DNA from: Streptomyces triculaminicus
Lineage (GTDB): Bacteria; Actinomycetota; Actinomycetes; Streptomycetales; Streptomycetaceae
Direction of reading: 5' to 3'
DNA: 64,000 bases
Assembly (NCBI RefSeq): GCF_017349075.1
Contig: NZ_JAFMOF010000004.1
Coordinates: 310,001 to 374,000, forward strand
Shown: one piece after another, positions 16,779-25,123 of the stretch
How the letters are laid out: every line of letters starts with the position of its first letter
Position numbering within the stretch: the stretch's first letter is position 1
The notes under the pieces: model-generated
The model's input: only the letters and a program-made list of their open reading frames with translations
Database searches by the model: none
What the model was told of the DNA's origin: nothing
Translations under genes and position numbers: made by a program

Positions 16779-19292
16779 TCAGTGCCGCTCGTCCACCACC
16801 GCCCGCAGCTTTCCGCTGGACGCCGTGCGGTGGAAGTCCGCGGTGTCCGCCGTCTCGACCACGAGGTCGAGCAGGCGCTCCTCGACGGCCGACCGCAGCT
16901 CCGGGTAGCCGGCGAGGAGGGCGGTGCGCAGGTCGTCCGGCGTCGCCGTGGGGGTGTCCTCGACGCGGACGGTGAGCCGCTCGCGCGGGCCCGCGTCGGT
17001 GAGGAGCACCTGGAGTTCGCCGGCGTAGCCGCGGTCCTCCTCGGCGATGGCGACGATGCGCCGGTAGTTGAGGAAGTACGTGGCCACGCGCATCACGTCG
17101 CCGAGCCTGCCGAGCAGTTCGAAGCGCGGGGCGTGGCTTCCGCAGGGGCAGCGGCCGGGAAGGGCGCGGCCGAGGTCGCCGATCACGTAGCGGCCCAGGT
17201 TCTGGCCGCGCCGGGCGTGGGTGGTGAAGACCAGGCGGCCGGTGTCGCCGGGCGCCACGGGGCGGTCGGCGTCGGTCTCGAGGATCTCGAGGGTGTGCAG
17301 GTCGGCGTGCAGGTGGTGGACGCCGCCGGTGCTCTCGGCGCACTGGTAGCCCAGGGGGCCGAGGTCGGTGCTGCCGTAGGTGATCGAGCGTATGGTCTCG
17401 ATGCCGAAGGTCTCGGCGAGGGTGCGGCGCTGTTCGGCCGTGAAGTGCTCGCCGCCGTAGAAGATCCTGCGGATGCCGCCGTAGGCGCGCAGTCGTTCGC
17501 CCTCCTCGTGGAGGAGCTGCCACAGGTACGAGGGCATGCCGAAGAGGGTGTCGACCTCGTGGGCGACGATCGCCTCGGCCGTGGCCCGGTGGTCGGCGCT
17601 CGCCGCGATGGGCATCTGGACCCCGCCCAGCCGCTCCAGGATGGAGAAGAAGCTGATGAAGCCGCCGTACATGCCGCCGCAGTAGAAGAGGTTGGCGGTG
17701 CGGTCGCGTGCCGGGTCGTAGCCGGCGGCCAGCAGGCCGCGGGCGGCGGCGTGCATCTGGGTGTCGTAGTCGTCGTAGGTGAACAGGGACAGGGCCGGCG
17801 TGCCCGTGCTGCCGCCGCTGCGGAAGTACAGCTCGGCGTCGCGCCGGTCGACACCGTGGTTGAGTTCCTGGACGGCGGTCTTGTCCAGCAGGGGTCCGCT
17901 CGGCGCGGGGAACTGCACCGGGCGCGCCAGGTCGTCGAGGCACGCGGTGGTGGCGAAGCGCTCGTCGGCCTGGACGGCGACGCGGCGGCTGTAGCGCTGC
18001 AGGGCGTAGACGCCGTCGTGCGGCTCGCCGGAGTAGCCGGACTGCATGGCGCCGACCGGGGTGACGCGGGTGGCGCCCGCGGCCAGGGTCAGCCGGGCGA
18101 GCTCGGCGGTGTCGGTGCGGTTCCCGGCGATGCCCGCGGTCTGCAGGTAGCGGCGCATGGGGCGCAGGGTGGCCAGGATGTTCCGGCGGGGCAGCGGCTT
18201 GACCCACACGCTGCGGTGCAGCGGGGAGGCGGTGAGGGCGGGCCGGGTGTCGGCCATGACGCGCCAGGAGCCGTCGGGGGCGCTGACGACGTGGGTGAGG
18301 CCGAGGTGTTCCTCGAGGCGGGCGATGAGCTCGGTGGTGGTGAGCTCGGCCTCCTCGGCGGGGTCGGGCCCGTCCGTGGGCGGTTCGGCGGGCGGCATGG
18401 CGGCCAGGACGGTCGCGAAGCGATCGGCGAAGGCGAAGACCTCGTCGGCATCCTCGGTGTCGAGGTAGACCACCTGGGGGCTGGAGCAGGCCTGCTGCTC
18501 GTAGAGGCACACGTCGGCCGCGAGGGCGTCGAGGACCTCCGCGTCCTGCCAGGCGTCGCGCGTGAGGTAGGCGAAGGAGATCTTGTGTCCCCACTCCACC
18601 AGGCGGCAGCCGGCCGGCACATGGGCGGCGACGCCCTCGACGGCGGCCTCGCCGCCCCATACGGCGACGGCGTCGGCCGGGGCGCACATCAGCCGCAGCC
18701 ACTCCTGCCGCGCGGAGGAGAAGCGCAGCACGATGACGCGCTCGGCGATGGCCCCGCTCTCGTCGAGGGCGGCCAGTTCGGCGAGGAGGTGCTGGGCGAG
18801 GAGGGTGTCGGAGCCGCTGGTCTTGAGGATGTTGACGTTGCCGGCGAGCAGCCCCTCGACGAGGCTGAGGGGGGCGACGGTGGCGGCGTTGCCGGGGGCG
18901 ATGTGGGCGACGAGGCCGACCGGGGCCCAGGCCTCGTAGACGGTCTCCCGGGCGTCGGGGCGGCCGAGCCGCTGCGGGGCGGTGCCGCCGAGCTCGCGGC
19001 GGAGCTTGCGGGTCAGCTCCCGGCGGCCGAGGAAGGCGCCGAGCTCGGCGAGCACGCCCGCGTCCTCGCCCTCCGGCAGGTGCCGGGCGAGGCGGGCGTG
19101 GGTGGGGTGGGCGGGGTCGAGCAGGGCGGTCGCCAGCGTGTCGCAGGCGGCCAGGAGGGTCTCCGTCTCCAGGGGCCTGGCCAGGGCGGCCTCGACGGCG
19201 GCGGGCAGTCCGGCCAGGCGCCGGCCCGCCTCCTCGTCGTCGATGAAGGCGCCCTGCCAGTAGTGCGGGTGGTGGGTGGTCCCGTTGGTCAC
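16779..19292 (-). CDS. LuxC-like acyl reductase fused to PaaK-like adenylate-forming ligase
   Basis: An 837-residue two-enzyme fusion. Residues 1 to about 440 resemble LuxC, the NADPH-dependent acyl-CoA/acyl-enzyme reductase: APGNAATVAPLSLVEGLL is the nucleotide-binding region, and the catalytic Cys lies in QQACSSPQVVYL. Residues about 460-837 resemble phenylacetate-CoA ligase: FRSGGSTGTPALS, ITYGSTDLGPLGY, and a Cys-x-Cys site in PGRCPCGSHAPRF that may bind zinc. The protein could activate a carboxylate and reduce the acyl group to an aldehyde; this is inference. The GTG at 19292 overlaps the luxE-like stop (GTGA). It is the last gene of the five-gene operon. Substrate unknown. Confidence 0.88.
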   Translation of the reverse strand: MTNGTTHHPHYWQGAFIDDEEAGRRLAGLPAAVEAALARPLETETLLAACDTLATALLDPAHPTHARLARHLPEGEDAGVLAELGAFLGRRELTRKLRRELGGTAPQRLGRPDARETVYEAWAPVGLVAHIAPGNAATVAPLSLVEGLLAGNVNILKTSGSDTLLAQHLLAELAALDESGAIAERVIVLRFSSARQEWLRLMCAPADAVAVWGGEAAVEGVAAHVPAGCRLVEWGHKISFAYLTRDAWQDAEVLDALAADVCLYEQQACSSPQVVYLDTEDADEVFAFADRFATVLAAMPPAEPPTDGPDPAEEAELTTTELIARLEEHLGLTHVVSAPDGSWRVMADTRPALTASPLHRSVWVKPLPRRNILATLRPMRRYLQTAGIAGNRTDTAELARLTLAAGATRVTPVGAMQSGYSGEPHDGVYALQRYSRRVAVQADERFATTACLDDLARPVQFPAPSGPLLDKTAVQELNHGVDRRDAELYFRSGGSTGTPALSLFTYDDYDTQMHAAARGLLAAGYDPARDRTANLFYCGGMYGGFISFFSILERLGGVQMPIAASADHRATAEAIVAHEVDTLFGMPSYLWQLLHEEGERLRAYGGIRRIFYGGEHFTAEQRRTLAETFGIETIRSITYGSTDLGPLGYQCAESTGGVHHLHADLHTLEILETDADRPVAPGDTGRLVFTTHARRGQNLGRYVIGDLGRALPGRCPCGSHAPRFELLGRLGDVMRVATYFLNYRRIVAIAEEDRGYAGELQVLLTDAGPRERLTVRVEDTPTATPDDLRTALLAGYPELRSAVEERLLDLVVETADTADFHRTASSGKLRAVVDERH

Positions 19293-20446
19293 GACATGCC
19301 CTTCATCAGTTCGGCGGCGGCCACCGCGCAGCTCTTGTTGCGGCTCACTCCGGCGCGGCCGTGGATGACGAACCAGTCGGTGTCCAGTTCGCAGCCGCAC
19401 TCCTCGCCGGGGTGCAGGGAGGCGAGGTCGCCCATGACGACGCTCTGCGCCGGTACGGACGTGATGTAGGGGGACACCAGGTGCAGGTAGCCCCGCTCGC
19501 CGTGGCCGAGCGGCTCCAGCGTGCGCGTGGAGCGGATGAACACGCGGGACCAGACGGGCGCGTGGAGGTTGTGGTGCGAGCACTCGATGTAGGGGACGCA
19601 GTGCTCGACGGAGCCGAAGGTGTCGCGGATCCGCTCGGAGGGGACGCCGAGCTGTTCGGTGACGCGGGCGTAGAGCTCGTGCTTGCCGATCTGCCGGTCG
19701 GTGTGGCCCTTCCAGCCGCCGCCGAGGATGATCAGGGAGCCCTCGGGGAGCGTCAGCGGCGGCAGACCCATGGCGCTCATCCGCTCCAGGGTGAACCAGA
19801 GGAACGCCGGGAAGCCCAGGATGCGCACGGGCGCGTCCTCCTCGGCGAAGCGGCGCAGGGCGGCGACACAGCCGAAGGGGTCGAACTCATGGCCGTTGCC
19901 GGTGTCGCGCAGGGCGTACTCGACGTGCCGCGCGGGGGCGAAGTCGCACAGGTAGTTGTCGGTGAAGGCGGTGCCCAGCTTGAGGTCGCGGGCGGGCTCG
20001 TAGCTGTAGAGCAGGTAGTTGACCGGCTGGTCGGGGGTGATCCAGCCGTTGCGGTCGAAGATGCGGGCGACCATGCGCTGGGCGGAGCGGATGGTCCACT
20101 CGTCGAAGAACATCTGCGACTTCTGGCCGGTGGTACCGGACGAGGTCAGGTGCAGGTGCACGTCCTCCCGGGGGATGGAGAGGACCTCGTGGCGCTTGAA
20201 GAAGTTCGCGTGGACCAGCGGGGCGTCGTAGGGGGTGGGCGGCCGCTCGCCGGCGTGGAGGCTCCGGAAGAAGGGCGAACGGTCCGCGTGCCAGGCGTTG
20301 GTCTCCGCCATGGCGGCGGCGAACAGCTCCTCCTCGGCGGGGCCCGAGGCGTACGGGTCGGTCAGGTCGCACAGCCGCTGCACGTGGGACAGCAGGGCCG
20401 GGTCGGGGACGGCGACCGGGGCGAGATGGGGATTGACGGGGGTCAT
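19289..20446 (-). CDS. LuxE-like acyl-protein synthetase
   Basis: A 385-residue member of the LuxE acyl-protein synthetase family (ANL-type adenylating fold). Seen: the phosphate-binding loop TSSGTTGQKSQMF, GGGWKGH, FGSVEHCVPY, and the family C-terminus GRAGVSRNKSCAVAAAEL. In luminous bacteria LuxE activates fatty acid as acyl-AMP and hands the acyl group via its own Cys to LuxC, which reduces it to aldehyde. A LuxC-like domain is encoded directly downstream with a GTGA overlap, which supports the same hand-off here. No luxAB or luxD is present, so light production is not implied. The ATG at 20446 overlaps the GNAT stop. Confidence 0.9.
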   Translation of the reverse strand: MTPVNPHLAPVAVPDPALLSHVQRLCDLTDPYASGPAEEELFAAAMAETNAWHADRSPFFRSLHAGERPPTPYDAPLVHANFFKRHEVLSIPREDVHLHLTSSGTTGQKSQMFFDEWTIRSAQRMVARIFDRNGWITPDQPVNYLLYSYEPARDLKLGTAFTDNYLCDFAPARHVEYALRDTGNGHEFDPFGCVAALRRFAEEDAPVRILGFPAFLWFTLERMSAMGLPPLTLPEGSLIILGGGWKGHTDRQIGKHELYARVTEQLGVPSERIRDTFGSVEHCVPYIECSHHNLHAPVWSRVFIRSTRTLEPLGHGERGYLHLVSPYITSVPAQSVVMGDLASLHPGEECGCELDTDWFVIHGRAGVSRNKSCAVAAAELMKGMS

Positions 20447-21585
20447 GGGGCAACCTCGAGTGTGGGCAGGTACGTCGACGCCCAGGCCGACGCATAGGCG
20501 TCCAGGTACGGCTGGAGCTGTTCGTCGACGACCACGCCGCGGAAGTCGATCTGCTCGGCGGCGCGGGACATCACGACGTAGTCGTGGAAGCGGTCGCCGT
20601 CGGCCTCGGGGCGCATCGCGGGGTAGAGGGCGCTGGGGATGAAGCCCTGGGCCAGGAAGGCCGAGAGCAGCCCGTGCTCGGAGAGCGGCAGCAGCGCCTC
20701 GACGTAGCCGGTGCCGGCCCGGGTGAGGGTCCGGGTGATCGCCTCCAGGCAGTCGGCGGCGACGGCCGGGCCGGGGTGGGCGGCGACCAGGGCGCAGTAG
20801 CGTCCGGTGCGGTTGAGGTAGGCGTACACCTCGAAGCGGTCGTCGTCGGCCACCAGCAGGGTGTTGGGGGTGTGCAGCGGGTAGAACCAGCGGTCGGCGT
20901 CGGGGAAGCGGTCGTGGAAGCGGCGGCGTACGAAGCCGGGGGCCTCGATCATCTCCAGCCGCGCCGGCGTCGTGCTCGCCCGCGTGGGCAGCGGCGCGGT
21001 GACGGCGGTGTCCGCGTAGTCGATGCCCAGGTTGCGCTCGACGGTGCGCAGCAGGGGCGCGAGCGGGGCCGGCACTTCGGGGACGGGGACGCGGCGGTCC
21101 AGGACCCCGGCGGAGTGACGCGCGTAGAGTGCGAGGCTTTCCCGGCTGCTGAGGTCCACGGCGTTGGGCAGGATGCCCAGCGGCCGGAAGCCGTTGCGGG
21201 AGACCACGCGCTGCGGGCCGGCGCTGACGGTGCGGACGGTGGCGTACACCGAGTCCAGCCGCCCGGTCTCCAGCATCCGCGCGCACAGCTCCTCGGTCAG
21301 CGTCCCGGCCAGGCCGGCCGCCCGGTGGTCCGGGTGGACGGCGAGGCCCTCGAGCTTGCCGGTGCGGCTGCCGGCCTCGCTGCGGATGGCGGCGGATCCG
21401 GCGAGGCCGCCGGTGCGCGGGCAGCGGGCGACGAGCCAGAGGGAGTGCGGGTCCGCGATGAGGCGGGACATCTCCACGGGGTCGGTGCCGAGGGCGACGG
21501 GGTAGTGCGGGCCGTAGACGGCGTAGTACAGCTGGCGCAGGTCGGCGATGTCGGCGGGGGTCGCCGCGTCGATGACGATGGTCAT
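20443..21585 (-). CDS. GNAT-family N-acyltransferase, probably tandem domain
   Basis: A 380-residue protein. The N-terminal 150 residues are a GNAT domain with the acyl-CoA pyrophosphate loop HPDHRAAGLAGTL after KLEGLAV. The C-terminal part (about 215-375) looks like a second, degenerate GNAT lobe (LNRTGRYCALV, LLSAFLAQGFIPSALYP). Single GNAT domains are usually about 150-180 residues, so the length supports a tandem protein. In the operon it may acylate an amine of the pathway intermediate, or stand in for the missing LuxD-like transferase. It has ATGA overlaps with the MFS gene upstream and the luxE-like gene downstream. Confidence 0.8.
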   Translation of the reverse strand: MTIVIDAATPADIADLRQLYYAVYGPHYPVALGTDPVEMSRLIADPHSLWLVARCPRTGGLAGSAAIRSEAGSRTGKLEGLAVHPDHRAAGLAGTLTEELCARMLETGRLDSVYATVRTVSAGPQRVVSRNGFRPLGILPNAVDLSSRESLALYARHSAGVLDRRVPVPEVPAPLAPLLRTVERNLGIDYADTAVTAPLPTRASTTPARLEMIEAPGFVRRRFHDRFPDADRWFYPLHTPNTLLVADDDRFEVYAYLNRTGRYCALVAAHPGPAVAADCLEAITRTLTRAGTGYVEALLPLSEHGLLSAFLAQGFIPSALYPAMRPEADGDRFHDYVVMSRAAEQIDFRGVVVDEQLQPYLDAYASAWASTYLPTLEVAP

Positions 21586-22895
21586 GCCCGTCCTCCCGCG
21601 CCGGCGGTCTCCGGCGTCCGCTCGTCGGCGGGCTCCTGCCCGTCGGTGCTCTCGCGCCCGTCGGTGCTCCCGCGCAGCAGGGCCAGCGCGCAGGCGGCCG
21701 GGATCAGTCCGGCGGCCTGGATCAGGCACAGGACGCGCACGGAGAGGTGGTCGCCCAGCAGGCCGAAGAGGAGCGAGGCGAGGGGGAACGTCGCGCCCAG
21801 CACCGCCTGCATCACCGCGAAGAAGCCGGGCTTGTCGGCGGTGGGTACGAGCCGCTGGAACAGCGCCACGAACCGCACGCCGATCACGCCCACGCACCAG
21901 CCGGCCGCCACCAGGCAGCCCGCCATGACGAACCGTCCGGCCACCAGGCCGGGGACGGCGAACGCGGCGGCCATCACCCCCAGCAGGCAGGCGCCGAGGG
22001 CGGTGGGGCGGCCGGGCACCCGGGCGCCGGTGAAGGAGCCGATCAGCGTGCCGACGCCCAGCGAGGCCTCGAGCAGGGCGACGGTGGAACCGCCGTCGCC
22101 GAGGACGGACTTGGTGTAGAGCGGGATGACGACGAAGACCGCGGTGGTGAAGAGGTTGGCGGCGGTGAAGCAGAGCAGGATCCTGCGGACCTGGGGCAGG
22201 CCGGCGAGGATCTGACGCAGCGTCCGGGGCGCCGGGGCGGCCTCCGGGTCGCCGTCGGCGGTGGCGGCCGCGGCCGGGCGGAAGCGGACGGTCGCGATGA
22301 GCACCGCGGCCGTGACGTAGGCGCAGGCGCAGCCCACGGCGAGGCCCGCGACGCCCGCCCGGTCGACGATCAGGGCGCCGAGCAGGGCCCCGCCGAGGCT
22401 GGCCAGCGACTGGGTGGACAGCTCGAAGCCGGTGGCGGCCTCGATGTCCTCGTCGTCGACGAGGTCGGGCACCGAGGTGGTCAGACAGGGGTCGAAGAAG
22501 GCCTGGCAGGCGGCGAGGGCGAGCGTCGCGGCGTACGCGGCGGCGAGCGGCAGCCCGCTCGCACAGGCCCAGGCGGCCAGCACCGCGGCGATGGCGCCCG
22601 CCGCGCCGGCGGCGGCGCGCAGCACGGAGCGGGGGGCGAAGCGGGCGACGGTCCGGGCGACGACGGGCGCCAGGGCCACGGCGGGCAGCGTGCTGACGGC
22701 CATGAACAGCCCCGAGGCGAGTCCCCGGCCGCCGCTGACGGCGTAGGCGACCAGCCACCAGGAGATGCCGACCTGGAACATCCGCACCGCGGCCTGGGTC
22801 AGGACCTGGCCCAGCCAGACGGTTCCGAAGGCCCGGTTGCGCAGGACGAGGGGCAGGCGGCGGCCTTCGGCGGCCGCCGGAACGGAGGTGGTCAT
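21582..22895 (-). CDS. MFS transporter, likely product exporter
   Basis: A 437-residue major facilitator with about 12 hydrophobic segments split by a central loop (about 210-235), as in drug:H+ antiporters of the MFS_3/enterobactin-exporter kind. The N-terminal helices include WLGQVLTQAAVRMFQVG, and a DLVDDEDIEAATGFE stretch lies in the inner loop. Position inside a tightly overlapping biosynthetic operon suggests export of, or resistance to, the pathway product. It overlaps the PaaK-like ligase gene upstream and the GNAT gene downstream by ATGA. Confidence 0.87.
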   Translation of the reverse strand: MTTSVPAAAEGRRLPLVLRNRAFGTVWLGQVLTQAAVRMFQVGISWWLVAYAVSGGRGLASGLFMAVSTLPAVALAPVVARTVARFAPRSVLRAAAGAAGAIAAVLAAWACASGLPLAAAYAATLALAACQAFFDPCLTTSVPDLVDDEDIEAATGFELSTQSLASLGGALLGALIVDRAGVAGLAVGCACAYVTAAVLIATVRFRPAAAATADGDPEAAPAPRTLRQILAGLPQVRRILLCFTAANLFTTAVFVVIPLYTKSVLGDGGSTVALLEASLGVGTLIGSFTGARVPGRPTALGACLLGVMAAAFAVPGLVAGRFVMAGCLVAAGWCVGVIGVRFVALFQRLVPTADKPGFFAVMQAVLGATFPLASLLFGLLGDHLSVRVLCLIQAAGLIPAACALALLRGSTDGRESTDGQEPADERTPETAGAGGRA

Positions 22896-24163
22896 GCGGT
22901 CGGCCTCTCGTCGATGACGCGGACGAGCTTGCCGGAGCGGGAGTTGACGACGAGGTCGCTGTGGCGTGCCCATTCCACGGTCATGGGGTGGACGTAGCCG
23001 GCGTCGACGCTGTCGGGGTACAGCGGACGGGCGGCGTTCAGCTCGGCCACGACGGCCTTGGCGAGCACCTCGAGCTCGGCGGCGTCGTCGTCGCCGGGGG
23101 CGGTGGCCAGGCGGAGTACGAGCTGGTCGCGGCCCTCGTGGCGGCGCACCACCAGCTGGGTGCCCATGACGCGGCCGTCGGTGTCCGCGGCGGCGACGGC
23201 GGCGAGCGCGTCCTGCGAGTACAGCGACACGGGCCCGACGCGTACGCCCTCCTCGGCGCGGCCGAGGATGCGGAAGTGGCCGGCGGCGCGGTCGGTCCAC
23301 TCCGCGCGGTCGCCCGCGGGGTAGCGGATGACGGGCATGAGCCTGCGGAAGAGCTGGGTCACCACGACGCGTCCGGCGCGGCCCTCCTCCTCGATGGGCT
23401 CGTCGGTGGTCTCGTCGAGGATCTCGACGACGGTGTGCGGAGAGAAGACGCGGTGCACACGGGGGTCGGGGCCGGGCACGGGGCGGCCGAGGAGGCCGGC
23501 GTCGACGCTGGCATACCCGAGGGAGCGCGCCTCGGCGTGCGGGAAGGCGGCGGCCAGCAGCCGGCGCTGGTCGTCGAAGAGGGCCTCGCCGCCGAAGAAC
23601 AGCAGCTCCACGGAGGGAAGTTGACGGCCCGTCGCCACCACGTGCTCGGCGAGCCGGCACAGGGTGGTCGGGGTGCCCGCCACGACCTGCGCGCCGAAGT
23701 CCTCGAGCGTGGGGACCGTGGTCTCCAGGGGGGCGGCACCGCCGATGGGCAGGCGGACGTTGTCGACGGGGGCGTGGGCGAGGGAGTCGAGGACGAAGAG
23801 GAAGCTGGCGTAGAGCTCTCCGGCGTAGAAGAGGTCCGCCACCCGGTGGCCGGGACGCAGGCCCGCCTCGACGAGCCCCTGACCGAAGGCGGTGACGAAC
23901 TCCCGCCACTCCTCGCGGGTGAAGCAGGAGAACTTCGGTGCGCCGGTGGTGCCACCGGTCTTGTAGACGACCGCCTCGCCGAGCGGGGCGGTCAGCACGG
24001 TGTTGTCCTGGAGGGTGTTCGCTGCCCAGAAGGCGTTCTGGTCGACGACGGGGAGATCGGCGAGACGGTCCGTGCCGGCCGGCAGGTGTGCGTAGAGCGC
24101 CGAGTAAAAGGGAGAGTTATGGCGGGTGAAACGTATGAGGTCCGATAGCGGATGAACGGACAT
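22892..24163 (-). CDS. PaaK-like adenylate-forming ligase (phenylacetate-CoA ligase family)
   Basis: A 423-residue ANL enzyme of the PaaK type, first gene of the five-gene operon. Motifs: YKTGGTTGAPKFS (phosphate loop), LLFFGGEALF, LGYASVDAG, and RYPAGDRAEW near the hinge. It should activate an aromatic or other carboxylic acid as an acyl-adenylate and transfer it to CoA or to a protein thiol. It is a separate protein from the PaaK domain fused to LuxC at the far end of the operon, so the pathway holds two such ligases plus LuxE. The ATG at 24163 was chosen because AAAGG lies four bases upstream; a further upstream start would add an unrelated Arg-rich leader. Confidence 0.85.
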   Translation of the reverse strand: MSVHPLSDLIRFTRHNSPFYSALYAHLPAGTDRLADLPVVDQNAFWAANTLQDNTVLTAPLGEAVVYKTGGTTGAPKFSCFTREEWREFVTAFGQGLVEAGLRPGHRVADLFYAGELYASFLFVLDSLAHAPVDNVRLPIGGAAPLETTVPTLEDFGAQVVAGTPTTLCRLAEHVVATGRQLPSVELLFFGGEALFDDQRRLLAAAFPHAEARSLGYASVDAGLLGRPVPGPDPRVHRVFSPHTVVEILDETTDEPIEEEGRAGRVVVTQLFRRLMPVIRYPAGDRAEWTDRAAGHFRILGRAEEGVRVGPVSLYSQDALAAVAAADTDGRVMGTQLVVRRHEGRDQLVLRLATAPGDDDAAELEVLAKAVVAELNAARPLYPDSVDAGYVHPMTVEWARHSDLVVNSRSGKLVRVIDERPTA

Positions 24164-24435
24164 GCGGCCTTTGCCTAGGTGATGCGGGACAGGGCTGGAG
24201 ATGGTGCGGCATGGCGATGCGCGGCGGGGAAGGGTTCTCCCGCCACGTGCCTGTGCGAGGTGTTCCGCGGGAGGAGGCGCGCAGCGCGTGCAACGCACTC
24301 CCGACGTCGCTCCGGCGTCGCGTCCGACGCTCCGTCACGAGGGAACGCCGAAAAACATATCGCAAAATCCCCGAATCTCTGAACACATGTCAGGCAAAGG
24401 TGGCCTGAAACCTTACTTTCTTCGGTCTGACCGCC

Positions 24436-25089
24436 TCAGGACCCCAAGCCTGCGTCGCGCGCCAGCAAGGCGGCCTGCACGCGGTTGTCGCATGCGAGCT
24501 TGGCGAGGATCCGACTCACATACGTCTTCACCGTGGCCTCGCTCATATGGAGCCGCCTGCCCGCGTCGGCGTTGGAGAGCCCCTCGCCCAGCAGGGCCAG
24601 CACCTCGCGTTCGCGGTCGCCGAGCACGGCCACCCGCTGCCGGGCCTCCTCGGCCCGGGTGGCGGCGGCACCGCCGGCCAGGGAGTCGACCACGTGCCGG
24701 GTGGCGGCGGGCGAGAGATACGCGTCGCCCGCCGCTGCCGCCCGGACCGCCCCGATCAGCTCGCTCGGGGCGGAGTCCTTGAGCAGGAAGCCCGCCCCGC
24801 CCTGGCGCAGGGCCCGCAGGACGTTGTCGCGCTCCCCGAACGTGGTCAGGATCAGCGCCCGTGTGCCCGGCACCGCGCGGCCGAGCTCGCCGAGGGCCGT
24901 GAGGCCGTCCATGACCGGCATCCGGATGTCGAGCAGCGCCACGTCCGCCCGGTGCCGCCGGGCCAGCTCGACCGCCTCGCGCCCGTTCGCCGCCTCGGCC
25001 ACCACCTCGATGTCGTCGGCCGAGGTGAGGATCATTTTGATGCCCGCCCTGATGAGCGGCTCGTCGTCGGCGACGATGACACGGATCAC
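24436..25089 (-). CDS. NarL/LuxR-family response regulator
   Basis: A 217-residue two-component response regulator. The receiver domain (1-120) has acidic residues ADDE, the phosphoacceptor Asp in VALLDIRMP (about 54), the switch Thr in LILTTFGE and the Lys in LLKDSAP. The C-terminal LuxR/GerE helix-turn-helix is VLALLGEGLSNADAGRRLHMSEATVKTYVS. The GTG at 25089 has AGGAG eight bases upstream. It lies 34 nt downstream of the sensor kinase gene, which is its likely partner. Target genes cannot be told from the sequence. Confidence 0.95.
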   Translation of the reverse strand: MIRVIVADDEPLIRAGIKMILTSADDIEVVAEAANGREAVELARRHRADVALLDIRMPVMDGLTALGELGRAVPGTRALILTTFGERDNVLRALRQGGAGFLLKDSAPSELIGAVRAAAAGDAYLSPAATRHVVDSLAGGAAATRAEEARQRVAVLGDREREVLALLGEGLSNADAGRRLHMSEATVKTYVSRILAKLACDNRVQAALLARDAGLGS

Positions 25090-25123
25090 CTGCTGTACTC
25101 CTGCTCGGGGTCGCTGTGCGGCG

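Noticed and set aside
19289..20446. Bacterial luciferase (lux) operon
   Set aside because: LuxE- and LuxC-like proteins are present, but no luxAB or luxD is found anywhere in the window.
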